From Aricia agestis (lineage: Eukaryota > Arthropoda > Insecta > Lepidoptera > Lycaenidae): DNA of 64,000 nt. The notes under the pieces were generated by a model. It did no database searches and was not told the DNA's origin. It was given only the letters and a program-made list of their open reading frames with translations. The position numbers and the translations under genes were made by a program. The DNA lies in contig NC_056421.1 in NCBI RefSeq assembly GCF_905147365.1, forward strand, positions 12,976,001 through 13,040,000, given 5' to 3'. This document shows, one piece after another, positions 22,268 through 31,759 of this stretch. Within the stretch, counting starts at the first letter, position 1, and every line of letters starts with the position of its first letter.

Positions 22268-22612
22268 CAGACCTCCATTATACAAGTACGCTGGACTTAT
22301 GAGACCCTTTTTTGCTTTTTGTGCCTATTTGAAGCGGAATCAGCGTCCCCAATGCGGGGGAAGAGAACTAAATCTGACGTAAATTTCAAATGGCCGCTTA
22401 GTCGTTATTGGTTGTTATCTCTAGTATTAGTTCCATGTATTCTCGATACTGCTATCAGCGACAATATGGCGACTTTCAAACGTCATTTTTACCTCAGATT
22501 AAGTTCTCTTCCCCCGCATTTTCGCGCTAATTCCGCTTCAAATAGGCACAAAAAATAGCTGTCAATTCCTAGGGTATATAAGTCCAGCGTACTTATATAA
22601 TGGAGGTCAGTG
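22268..22612. mobile_element. hAT-like foldback MITE with 8-bp target duplication
   Basis: Long inverted arms: left CAGACCTCCATTATACAAG and onward, right ending CTTATATAATGGAGGTCAGTG. The inner arms pair through TTTTTGTGCCTATTTGAAGC and GCGGGGGAAGAGAACT. Flanks GGATGGAG at 22260-22267 and 22613-22620 are identical. The left tip has lost two bases relative to the right. Non-coding. Confidence 0.8.
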
Positions 22613-22722
22613 GGATGGAGTGACTAACATTTTTGAATTTTTTTTTTTTTTTTGCATCAGTACCTATAGAATTTACGGTCAAGTCGGTCTGTGCTTAGTT
22701 CGACCTTCTTGTATAATAATAT

Positions 22723-23044
22723 TGTTATGATTTACGTAATTCAGTACTTAGTTTATTGTTTTTAGAATACTAAATTATTGTAACTTAACTATTTTTGACT
22801 AAATTAGATGGTAGTTTTAATATTTAAATCTGGCCACACTGAAAACGTGCAATCCCAAGGCTACGTTCGCTTCACTTGGAGTGGGGGTTGACGGGTAAAA
22901 ATTGTGTATAAATACTCCAAGAGCGCAGTATGATGCGAATTTTGACGGAAGAACAATTGTAAGAGGAATCTCTGCCCGAAAGTGTACCACTGTATAATAT
23001 TGTAGAATAAATGTATTTGAAAGTCATCATGCAGTTTCTTATCA
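22723..23044 (+). mobile_element. Solo LTR, probably Ty3/gypsy type
   Basis: 322 bp, begins TGTTATGATTTACG and ends TTTCTTATCA (TG...CA), flanked by ATAT at 22719-22722 and 23045-23048, a 4-bp duplication. Inside, a TATA box TATAAATA at 22907 and a polyadenylation signal AATAAA at 23006 are spaced as in a U3-R-U5 arrangement. No internal region or partner LTR lies nearby, so the interior was probably lost by LTR-LTR recombination. Confidence 0.7.
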
Positions 23045-23360
23045 ATATGGTCTGTATATAAAATTTACAACTTCGACTCGTAGTTACTACCAGTTCATTT
23101 CTTTCGATCGGTTTGATTGAAAAAGTTACAAAAATACGTTTCTGTATCCATCAAAGACATGAGAAATGACGCTTACTTAAGGGATTGTTCACATTAACCA
23201 ATTTTACTATACCTACTGAAAAGTGAAACCAAGCTTTTTAATTGTTACGTCGCGCATTATAATGATCAAATTAATATTTTACTGATGGTTACTTTAAAAT
23301 TACGATAACGTACTTATGTTGATAAAGTAAAATATTTAATAAATAACAAAAAAAAACTCT

Positions 23361-23474
23361 TAAAAGGCCGGCAACGCACCTGCAGCAGCTCGTCTAATGT
23401 TGCGAGCCCCTACGGGCGACGATAGTTGCTTTCCAACAGGTGACCCGTTTGCTCCCTTATTTTATATAAAAAAA
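23361..23474 (+). repeat. GTGGGAGAGCC-family 3' fragment
   Basis: Only the 3' block: CTTAAAAGGCCGGCAACGC, GCGAGCCCCTACGGGCGACG, AGGTGACCCGTTTGC and an A-run. Diverged from the other copies, with a variant ACCTGCAGCAGCTCG segment. Confidence 0.75.
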
Positions 23475-23504
23475 ACCTAAAGTATACTTAACTGTACTTT
23501 TTCA

Positions 23505-23612
23505 TAAATAGGGACTGAACAAGCAAATAAATCTCCTGGTGGAATGATATCCCATCAATATCGGAGGCTCGCAAGTGCGTTCCCGGCCTTCTAAGACGGA
23601 ATACTTTTCGTA
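23505..23612 (-). repeat. Decayed GTGGGAGAGCC-family 3' fragment, opposite strand
   Basis: CAAGCAAATAAATCTCCTGG, GCTCGCAAGTGCGTTCCCGG and CTTCTAAGACGGAATAC match the reversed 3' block with many changes. It faces the fragment at 23361, giving a loose inverted pair. Confidence 0.6.
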
Positions 23613-24236
23613 AAAGTTGGGAAATACCTCCACTTGGTACTTTGTTAATAAATCTCTGTTATGTCTAATACAGGAACCAACTGTTTCGAAACTCCGAAGC
23701 GCGAAGTATTAAGAACTTTTTCGAAGTTCAGTACAAGTAGATTTTAATAGTAGTATACGTGTTAGTTCCTTAAACAGATGTGGCTGGTTTTATATAAAAG
23801 GCGCCTGCAACTCTTCTTAAGGCGCTGTGGTTGTTGCAACTACGTAAAATGGGTTTTTTAAAACACGTTTTTAGTAAACGAAATGTCATTATTTAAGTAT
23901 AAAATAAGTACCGTTTTAAAATTGAGAAAATTACACAACAATTCTGCTCGATAGAAAAAAATCTCAAAGATGACTGTAATTATAACGCTGTTTTTCATAA
24001 TTAAATCATTTTATGGCTAAATTACACACTTTCTATAAAAAACAAAAAATGTATGTGTCGTAACCTAACGTAAACGATTTGATATATTTGATTTGTGTAA
24101 TACTAAAAACAAAAGGTTTTACTCCTATTTTCTATTATCAAGGCACGCGGCGAGCGCGTAACAGCCACTGTACAAGGCGCGCTGATATGAATGTTATTTT
24201 AATGTTCTTAACGTCGATATTCGTACTAACAGACAT

Positions 24237-24331
24237 CGACTTGCTTATTGCGAATGTTCATGGGCGATGGTAGTAGTAGTACGGTCCATCAGGTGAACCG
24301 TTTGCTGGCTTGCCCCCTAATTATATTAAAA
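24237..24331 (+). repeat. GTGGGAGAGCC-family 3' scrap
   Basis: TGTTCATGGGCGATGGTAG, a (TAG)n expansion, CCATCAGGTGAACCGTTTGC and CCCCCTAATTATATTAAAAA. Only the last 95 bp or so are left. Confidence 0.7.
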
Positions 24332-24384
24332 AAAATAACTAAGCCAGAAAGAAATTTTATAGGGCTTAAATGCATAATAGATAA

Positions 24385-24738
24385 TAATAGCTCCTACACC
24401 GGTTTCGGTGACGGTGGCCGGTTTCATTGAAACCAGGCCAGCTACGCAGGAGTAATTTTATAGTGCCCAAGTATGTGCGCAGTACACAAGAGCACTCTCT
24501 ATTCCTTTACTCTCATAACCCAGTGAGACGGACGACCGACACGACTGGCGAGAGATCAGGCGCAGGGCCGACTTTTTCATGCCCATCCGACGCATGGATC
24601 ATCTTACTTGTCAGACAATCAGGTGATCAGCCTGCATTGTCCTAACCAAACTTGGAAATAACATGTTTCCAACGCGGGAATCGAACCCACGACCTCCGAG
24701 TCAAGAGCCGCGCTCTATACCACTAGACCACGGAGGCG
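24385..24738 (-). mobile_element. SINE-B, tRNA-derived, near complete
   Basis: Minus-strand head at 24737-24663: GCCTCCGTGGTCTAGTGGTA (A box) and GTGGGTTCGATTCCCGC (B box). Body includes ACACAAGAGCACTCTCT and the block 'accaggccagctacgcagg', ending CCGTCACCGAAACCGG then an AT-rich tail. The body block at 24427-24499 is the unit amplified in the array at 42924-43446. Confidence 0.85.
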
Positions 24739-24979
24739 TCCAATGCATACGAAATACACAAGGACATTTTCTGTGCCGCTCTGATAATACAGTGTTAACT
24801 ACGTAAACAGGGTTAAAAGCTGACGTTTTGGCCTTTGCAAATAATTTCTATAAAAATCGACAGTTACTTTGTTTATTACAGTTTGATACCCGGGTTACGT
24901 ATTTATTAACCTTTTGGCTTTTTCGAAAATTTAATCAGTGGTTTAAGAATCACAATTAAGAAAGCTTAATCCTTACTTA

Positions 24980-25148
24980 TAATATAAATGCGAAAGTGTT
25001 TCTGTCTGTCTCTCTGTTACCCCTTCATGCCCAAACCACTGAACCGATTTTGCTGAAAATTAGTACGGAGATAAATTGAGTTTCAGGAAAGGACATAGGA
25101 TGCTTTTTAACCAATTCTTTGGGAACCGAGTTTCGGGCATCATATTCT
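24980..25148. repeat. Tail-1 copy, reverse orientation
   Basis: TATAATATAAATGCGAAAGTG, a (TCTG)n run, CCAAACCACTGAACCGATTT, GGAAAGGACATAGGATGC and GGGCATCATATTCTAG, i.e. the tail-1 landmarks reversed. Confidence 0.75.
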
Positions 25149-25349
25149 AGTTACTAGTAAATAATAATTACAAGGAACAATACAAACAATTCGTATCAAT
25201 GTGATTTGTTTCAACCGAGTTAGCATATTGTTAAAGTTAAAGACAATTTTAATTGAACAAGTTTCAAAAACTTCTTTTAATCAAAACTTAGAGCTTCTAA
25301 GTCATCTGTTAGCTTTGAGTTTTCTGATTGTTGAATTTATAATTGTATA

Positions 25350-25940
25350 GATGTCGCAGTCAACTCGTTGAATCTGTTATTTGATTGAATGACTAGTGAG
25401 TTCATTGAATGAAATTATCTATTATTAATATTTTTAATACGCGAGCGAAAAACTTCGGACCTCTTTTAACGAAATATGCGGATACGTAGGAACATGAAAC
25501 TTCGCACAGACATAGTTTATGTGGAGAATGAGTGCATTGAACCAATAATAATTGTTTAAATTTTATGTTTTTTTTTCATAAAAAATGTTAAATAAATAAA
25601 TCATTACACACACTACAATGTGCACAGTGCACACTACCATCTTTTTGATTAACATGCCTATACACACGAATATTATTTTCTACTTTGTTTTAAATATCAC
25701 TTCAATAAAATATATTATCCTTACGAATAAACGACTACATCATTGCGAACTAATAGCGTTCAAACTTATAATTTAAGTTATTATTAGTCGAATTTCGACC
25801 ATTGGGCGACCTCTATTTAATTTTATTGAATGACTTAAAGCCAACTCGTCAAGTCTTTGACTGTAAATTAAATGGTTTCATTCAATGAATTCGCTAGTCA
25901 TCCAATAAAATAGCAGATGCAACTAGATGGCTGCGACATC
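25350..25940. mobile_element. MITE with about 65-bp diverged terminal inverted repeats
   Basis: Left GATGTCGCAGTCAACTCGTT then ATTGAATGACTAGTGAGTTC; right end GGCTGCGACATC preceded by the complement of those blocks. The interior is AT-rich with GCGAGCGAAAAACTTCGG and GTGTGCACTGTGC-type words and no coding frame. The arms have drifted, so the copy is old. Confidence 0.65.
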
Positions 25941-25984
25941 AATAAAACGTAAAATAATTGAAATAGTAAAAAACATCAAACAGG

Positions 25985-26160
25985 ATATAAACAGAGAAAT
26001 TGATGTTCCGCGAAGAAATTCGTATGTTCATTTGTCCGGGATAAAAACTTTATGTCCTATACCGGGAAAGTATTTCAATAACCATTGAAACTGGTAGAAG
26101 AGTTTAAGCGTGAAGAGTTAACTGATAGACATACTATCGATTTTGTAATGCTAATATGGA
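25985..26160. repeat. Tail-1 copy, decayed
   Basis: GTCCGGGATAAAAAC, CTATACCGGGAAAG, AAGCGTGAAGAGTTAACTG and ATTTTGTAATGCTAATATGG. The hAT element at 26172 lies just past its 3' end. Confidence 0.6.
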
Positions 26161-26163
26161 ATT

Positions 26164-26171
26164 ATGTAGAA
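26164..26171. repeat. 8-bp target duplication (left) of the 26172 hAT element
   Basis: ATGTAGAA, repeated exactly at 26749-26756. Confidence 0.88.
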
Positions 26172-26748
26172 CAGTGGTTCTTAACCTTTTAGTCATGAGG
26201 GACCATTTTACCAAATGTTTGTCTAGCCGGGGACCACACAGTTGGTTTACCTAAAGTCTAAACTAAAGGTTGTTTGATAAAGAAAACAAGCACAACTTTA
26301 TAATAAGCACTCATTTTTTTTATTTGGCAAAAATCTAAAAGTTACAGATTTTAATTTAATGTGATTTTTGTGATTGCATAGTGCATACTCAACTTTTGAA
26401 TTCTCATGGTGAAGGCGTCATTACGATGCTTGCATGTACATTCAAGTGGTGCGTCAGGTTAATGTGACCGTGTTGTACTGTATATGTTTTAAATTGTAAT
26501 TTTCCGTCTTTTTAGTAAAAGATGGCCCCGTGCGAGTTTCTTACGCCGGTTCTTCTCGCCGGGTTAGTTCCCGAACCGGTGGTAGGCACCGTAGTATCGA
26601 CGTTCGGTAAAGTTTTTGTAAAAAAAATTACTCGGAATAAAAATATTTTTGATTTGATTTGATTCACATATTATTATCACTTCGCGGACCACTTGGAATG
26701 CCTCCAGGGACCACCAGTGGTCCGCGGACCACCGGTTAAGAACCACTG
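26172..26748. mobile_element. hAT-type element, 577 bp, carrying a LINE 3' end
   Basis: Terminal repeats CAGTGGTTCTTAACC and GGTTAAGAACCACTG are perfectly complementary over 15 bp and flanked by the 8-bp duplication ATGTAGAA. 'GGGGACCAC'-type words recur near both ends. The interior holds a LINE 3' UTR (26470-26662) and no transposase, so it is non-autonomous. Confidence 0.9.
26470..26662 (+). repeat. LINE 3' UTR fragment inside hAT element
   Basis: AGTAAAAGATGGCCCCGTGC, GTTTCTTACGCCGGTTCTTC, CCGAACCGGTGGTAGGC and a (TTTGAT)n tail. The same sequence, reversed, follows a LINE reverse-transcriptase C-terminus at 63389-63998, which identifies it as a LINE 3' UTR with a GATTT-type tail. Confidence 0.82.
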
Positions 26749-26869
26749 ATGTAGAAAATGCTCGTCGCTACACCTTCGTAAAAACAGTATCTAGAATTTT
26801 AGACAAACTATTTCTTATTTACATATTTCGAAAAGGTAAACAGATTTATTAAGATGAAAAATAAAGCAA

Positions 26870-27500
26870 GAAAAAAACAAATATCATCCTTCTCTCTTCA
26901 CACTCACGCCTTTCTTTCATAATATGCCCAAAATCAGCGCCGCGTTAGTTTTTTCTTAAGAACTAGATAAATATACATCATTTTAAAAATCTAGTAGTAC
27001 AGTCCCATCAATCCCCAAGCGGCAGCCAGCTGCCACATAACAAAAAATATATTGTGTCTGCCATACCCACGATGGAGGTGCTACGGTACTAGAATCTATA
27101 TCTTATCTATAAAAATGGATTTTCAAATGTGTTAGTCGCGCTAAAACTCGAAAACGGCTGCACGGATTGGGCTGATTTTAGTCTTAAAATATTTGTAGAA
27201 GTCCAGGGAAGGTTTTAAAGTGACACGAAGTTCACCGGGACAGCTAGTTTTATAATAATTATCAAAATATAATATTGACTTAGTTGAATGCACCGCAATA
27301 TCCGTAAAATTTAGATGCATCTTTATGATTTTTTCTATCGAGAAAATTTGTGTTTTCGCTAGTTCAGACCTTCGAAAATATAATATAGTATCTATAATAA
27401 AAATTGTAATTTGTAGCTTATTATAAAGTACAAAATGAATTATAAGATCATTTATTTTGCTTTAGTCACATCCTTAATATTTTATTAGGACCCTCGGAAT
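26870..27500. repeat. Unclassified dispersed repeat, copy 1, interrupted
   Basis: Shares with 34795-35225, in order: CATCCTTCTCTCTTCACAC, TAAATATACATCATTTTAAAAA, ATTGACTTAGTTGAATGC, TTTTTTCTATCGAGAAAA and AAAATGAATTATAAGATC. A lepidopteran tail repeat (27096-27252) and other sequence interrupt it. No terminal repeats or coding frame, class unknown. Confidence 0.6.
27096..27252. repeat. LINE-tail type repeat within the dispersed repeat
   Basis: CTATAAAAATGGATTTTC, AACGGCTGCACGGATTGG, AAGTCCAGGGAAGGTTTT and AAGTTCACCGGGACAGCTAG. A second copy lies at 45885-46043. Confidence 0.7.
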
Positions 27501-28291
27501 TTCAAGTAGTGAGTGAGCTGATAATAATAATATAAAACTCTTGACTTCATGAGATTATACTGGTTAGCAGCTACGATGCTACGAACAGACATACAAACAC
27601 ATCAAACTTATCAGCCCTATTATATTTTACTTTCACAGTATATTAAAAATAAGACTTGTACTTGACTTACGATGTATTAATCAAATATTTATGTAGGTAT
27701 ACACATTTTGTTCAGTGGTTTTCACTAATTGAAAGACAAAACATCTTCAGTTAAACGGTAGACGTTACAAGAATACAAAAATTCTAAAGCGAAAATAATT
27801 TTAAAAGCTTTCAACAATCACAATAATTGTTTCCGAAAAGCCTTTTATTTTTTTTCTGAGCTCGACGAAACCGGAAGAGTATTTATTTTAGCAAATGTAT
27901 ACAGTGTGTCGAGTGTAGGTGTATATTATTTTATAGCGTAGCGCCTAAACTACCGATCGTAAGGAATGAAGTCAATAGATTTGTAATAATGATGTTACAC
28001 AACTATTGCAAGATAAAAATAAAATGGGATATTATGAAAAACAGTGCTATCCAGGCATTATTATGATTTTTCCTCAAAAATCAGCTATATCATAATATAA
28101 GAGCGCTCAAAATCCGTAGCACCCAAGAAAACAAAGATTAAAAAAAATATGTAGTCCTAAAATATTTTCCCTATTTCGATATCCATTCTCCAAAAAAAAA
28201 AAAACCTACATTTTTCAACCTAAATTGCACCGAAAAACTCAACCTCCAAAAGCGCATCCATAAATCAAAACTTCGTTCATAAATCCCTTAC
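27501..28291. other. AT-rich stretch, nothing recognised
   Basis: No gene or shared repeat seen. On the minus strand it would be the start of the first intron if the candidate exon at 28292 is real. Confidence 0.35.
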
Positions 28292-28383
28292 CTTATTTCA
28301 TTCTACAATCCAAACACAATCACGTCGCACTACACTTTGGCTTCGGACGCGGCCGCTCTCTGGCGCTGCTAAGGCCGACTGAG
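28292..28383 (-). promoter_or_regulatory. Candidate start site and untranslated first exon
   Basis: A GC-rich island (GCGGCCGC within it) in AT-rich surroundings, not shared with any repeat in the window. On the minus strand an initiator-like TCAGTC has its A at 28380; 89 bases on, AAG|GTAAGG at 28292/28291 is a strong donor. No TATA box is seen. The stretch holds one tiny upstream frame (ATG AAA TAA). If joined to the acceptor at 2257 it would give the 5' leader of the LRR gene. This is inference; another gene or chance is possible. Confidence 0.28.
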
Positions 28384-28564
28384 CCCTGCGCTACAGAGAC
28401 ATACAGATTGCATGGATATCCTTAAAGATCGTGCGCCTGTAAAAGTCTAATATTATGTCATTGGAACTTTAAAAATATCTATCTATATAAATAAAAAGGA
28501 ATTCAAAATTTTGTAAGTCTCGCAGAAACTCGAGAAAAGTCAAATCGATTTAGCGACTTATTTT

Positions 28565-28678
28565 AGTCTAATAATCTACTAACTCCATACAAAAAATACA
28601 ATTATTTTCAGCCTATTTTTGCTCTATCGTGGTACCCTTCGTGTGAGAGTCCAACTCGCACTGGGCCGATTTTTTCTA
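28565..28678. repeat. Tail-4 fragment
   Basis: CAGCCTATTTTTGCTCTATC, GGTACCCTTCGTGTGAGAG and CCAACTCGCACTGGGCCG correspond to the 3' part of the copy at 2745. Confidence 0.6.
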
Positions 28679-28847
28679 AATGTCACAATATATTGTATCG
28701 TTTTGATTTTAGATGAATATGCGCCTACACTATGCATAAGTTTTGCTTTGTTTTAGACCCAATTATTACATCCCACGGCAAGATTGTACTTTTTGGGAAT
28801 ACAAGTGTTTTAAAATGTAATATTATTATTATTATGCGTGAAAAAGC

Positions 28848-28925
28848 AACAAACATAAACACACACAAACTTTTGCTTTATAGTTTTTACTATAAAGCAA
28901 AAGTTTGTGAGTGTTTATGTTTGTT
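28848..28925. other. 37-bp near-perfect hairpin with 4-base loop
   Basis: Left arm 28848-28884 ends TTTTGCTTTATAGT, loop TTTT, right arm 28889-28925 begins ACTATAAAGCAAAA; one mismatch. The core TGCTTTATAG...CTATAAAGCA is also the core of the palindrome at 57381. Confidence 0.85.
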
Positions 28926-29114
28926 ATCCACAAATATAGTAAGTATAGTCTTTTGTTTCTGAGGAATTGTTTTGTCGAATGAAAAACACTCACGAAAGAG
29001 GTCAAGCTATTTTAAAATACAATTTTGTGAGGATAACCGTAATAAAAGGCGTTGGACAGGCTATCATTGCAACGATTGGACAAAATAAACGTTATTTTTC
29101 AACCATAAAATATA

Positions 29115-29178
29115 TAATTAGATGACGCCTGTAACCATTCGTTTATCAAGCGTGAACCGTACATTTTTATGAGATGAT
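29115..29178. repeat. Tail-1 copy, 5' part, separated from its remainder
   Basis: TTAGATGACGCCTGTAACC, ATTCGTTTATC and GTGAACCGTACATTTTTATG. The rest of the same repeat resumes at 29706; about 530 bp of other DNA lies between. Confidence 0.65.
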
Positions 29179-29368
29179 AGTGCATCCAGAGTACCGTGAC
29201 TGCCACCGTGTCAACTGACAACACGTTTGTGTCAGTACGTGGTCAGTACTGTAGATGACCGAATGTAAATTGGTGGGGTTATGTCAAGACGAGGCTAGCC
29301 TAAATCTGTCGTCTGGGATTCACATAAATCAACCAAATTACGTAGGTCCCCCATCTGCCCATAAATTT

Positions 29369-29705
29369 ATACGTGGGAGAGCCATGCTTCGGCACGAATG
29401 GGACGGCTCGACCGGATAAATACCACGTTCTCACAGAAAACCGGCGTGAAACAGCGCTTGCGCTGTGTTTCGCCGAGTGAGTGAGTTTACCGGAGTCCCA
29501 ATCCCCTAACCCCTACCCTATTCCCTTCCCTACCCTCAACTATTCCCTTCCCTTCCCTACCCTCCCCTATTACCCTATTCCCTCTTAAAAGGTCGGCAAC
29601 GCACTTGCAGCTCTTCTGATGCTGCGAGTGTCCATGGGCGATGGCAGTTGCTTTCCATCAGGTGACCCGTTTGCTCGTTTGCCCCCTTATTTCATAAAAA
29701 AAAAA
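29369..29705 (+). mobile_element. GTGGGAGAGCC-family SINE-like element
   Basis: Forward complete copy, ATACGTGGGAGAGCCATGC to CCCTTATTTCATAAAAAAAAAA, including the CCCTACCCTATTCCC pyrimidine run. It helps split the tail-1 copy. Confidence 0.9.
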
Positions 29706-29900
29706 GAGAAAAATATTATCCTATGTACTTTCCCGGGACTCAAAGTATCTCCATACCAAGTCTAGTATCTCCATTATCCATACCAAATTTCAGCAAAATC
29801 GGTTCAGCTTGAGCGTGAAGAGGTAACAGACAGACAGACATGCAGACGAACAGACAGTCACACTTTCGCATTTATAATACTAAGTATCGATTAGTATTAG
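29706..29900. repeat. Tail-1 copy, 3' part
   Basis: CCTATGTACTTTCCCGGGAC, an internal repeat of TAGTATCTCCAT, AGCGTGAAGAGGTAACAG, CAGACAGACA run and TTCGCATTTATAATAC, then a short (TTAG)n-like tail. Confidence 0.75.
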
Positions 29901-29927
29901 TATTATTAGTATGGATGGTAACAAAAT

Positions 29928-30500
29928 AATTGATAATACTTTACATTGTGTATGAGTGCCCTGTATAGAGTTCACTGTGAAAGTAGCAGAGTAACTTTTA
30001 TCGTAACTTGTGTATTGGGAAAAATCTCGATACTTAATGCCATCATACAAATCACACAAAAAAAACTCTTTCAGCCGTTATATTTAATTTAATGTAATTT
30101 GGCATGACTGTATTTCAATGAATTTAGGTTATTTAAATTTGATTTGATTTAATTTAATATCTTTGATTTTAAGCTTAATTTAGTTTAATATTATTTTCAT
30201 TTTTTTTATTATCTTTATACTTAGCCGATTTTAATAGCAAGATGTAATAGCCTCTAATTAAAAGTGCAATAACCGTGATTCAATATTTAATCCATGTTTA
30301 TATTATATATGTATGATTGTAACTTTTGTTGGCTGTTCATAGCAAATAAATAAATAAAATTATACTCTCACAGTGAAGTAGTGTAAGTGAACAATTCTAT
30401 ACACAAAAAAAAACTCTTGTAGTCTGCTACTTTCACGGTAAACTCTAAATAAGGGACACATACATACCATAAAGTATCACACATTGTTTTGTATTACTGT
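29928..30500. mobile_element. Family V MITE split by an inserted LINE tail
   Basis: Left half (to about 30075) keeps TTGATAATACTTTACA and GAGTTCACTGTGAAAGTAGC; right half (from about 30360) keeps GTCTGCTACTTTCACGG and CATAAAGTATCACAC. The middle, 30080-30358, is AT-rich and ends TAGCAAATAAATAAATAAA, a LINE-like 3' tail. Confidence 0.6.
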
Positions 30501-30732
30501 ATATTAAAATAAAATAGTATAGTTAAAAGCTCGCTCTATCCATTCCCTAAGTCTACGGCAGTCAGTACATTTCAGTATGTCAGCACATCTACAAGACTTA
30601 GCGCCATCTGGTGCAGCCAAACTTCCACATTAATCCCGGCGAAAAGTTTAGAAGCGGACTTAGATTGCAGTGAGAATTGCAAATCGGATTAAATATCACT
30701 TTTTAACCGACTACATCAGGAGGGTTATTTTT

Positions 30733-30808
30733 GCTTGGGCAACCATACGGTGATCTTGTCCCAGGCACTAAAGTATTAAGAGTGAAGAAAGTTCGCTCTG
30801 AAAAATTT
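30733..30808 (+). repeat. SINE-A body scrap
   Basis: GGGCAACCATACGG, CTTGTCCCAGGCACTA and AGTTCGCTCTGAAA match SINE-A body (20731-20805 region) without the tRNA head or tail. Confidence 0.75.
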
Positions 30809-30890
30809 CGTAAGACTGAAGGAAAATTGACGCCGGCGCGGCATAGCTCGGCTCTTATTATCTCAACTATCTATTATGTCTATTATCTTA

Positions 30891-31052
30891 CGGCCGTTCC
30901 CAATATTCAATCTATCTCTGGTTTGACATACAACCGATAGCAGCTAACATTGAATTGACGTAAAATATATGTATATCTCTAATGTCTAATGTGAGCTATT
31001 CCTATCTCTAGTAGGGCAAAACCAGAGATAGATCAAATATTGGGAACGGCCG
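30891..31052. mobile_element. Short MITE with about 38-bp terminal inverted repeats
   Basis: CGGCCGTTCCCAATATTCAA at left and its near complement ending TATTGGGAACGGCCG at right; arms extend through ATCTATCTCTGGTTT. The 162-bp element is AT-rich inside. Confidence 0.78.
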
Positions 31053-31430
31053 TTCATAGTTCAGAGGTTAATAAAAATATCTATCGTAAAAGTAAAAAAT
31101 GGTAGTGACATTAATAAATTACCTTTACCTGGCTAAAATGAAAAAGTGTCACTATTTATCGTAAACGAAACTTTTCGAAGCACAACTTTCAAAAAGTGTT
31201 AAGGGTCGTCGTAACTTTCCAGCTAGTTTGTAACTGGCTTAACTTTATAAACAATTTTACTGTAATTTACAGTCATGAAATACAACTCTAACTGCTTACA
31301 ACTTTGCAACGTGCTGCTAATAAAAACTGCTTTTTTAAGGTGCAATAACCTTAGTAGCTTTTATGTCAATAATGTTAATTCAATTTTAAACTCTGTATTT
31401 TGATTCGAAGTGATCGTGAATATAGGCTAT

Positions 31431-31759
31431 ACGTGGGAGAGCCGTGCTTCGGCACGAATGGGTCGGCTCGACCGGAGAAATACCACGTTCTCACAGAAAA
31501 CCAGCGTGAAACAGCGCTAGCGCTGTGTTTCGCCGAGTGAGTGAGTTTACCGGAGGCCCAATCCCCTACCCTATTCCCTTCCCTACCCTCCCCAATTCCC
31601 TTCCCATCCCTACCCTCCCCTAATACCCTATTCCCTCTTAAAAGGCCGGCCGCACCTGCAGCTCTTCTGATGCTGCGAGTGTCCATGGGCGACGGAAGTT
31701 GCTTTCCATCAGGTGACCCGTTTGCTCGTTTGCCCCCTTATTTCATAAAAAAAAAAAAA
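31431..31759 (+). mobile_element. GTGGGAGAGCC-family SINE-like element
   Basis: Forward complete copy from ACGTGGGAGAGCCG to TTATTTCATAAAAAAAA. The shared 3' block has a small deletion (GGCCGGCCGCACCTGC). Confidence 0.9.

Noticed and set aside
31375..31686. Repeated open frames of about 60-110 codons (for example also at 10740, 33986, 34155, 47295, 60508, 60623) with LPSLPYP or GREGNRVG repeats
   Set aside because: They lie wholly within GTGGGAGAGCC-family copies, read in either direction, and owe their length to the low-complexity run; no conserved start or domain.
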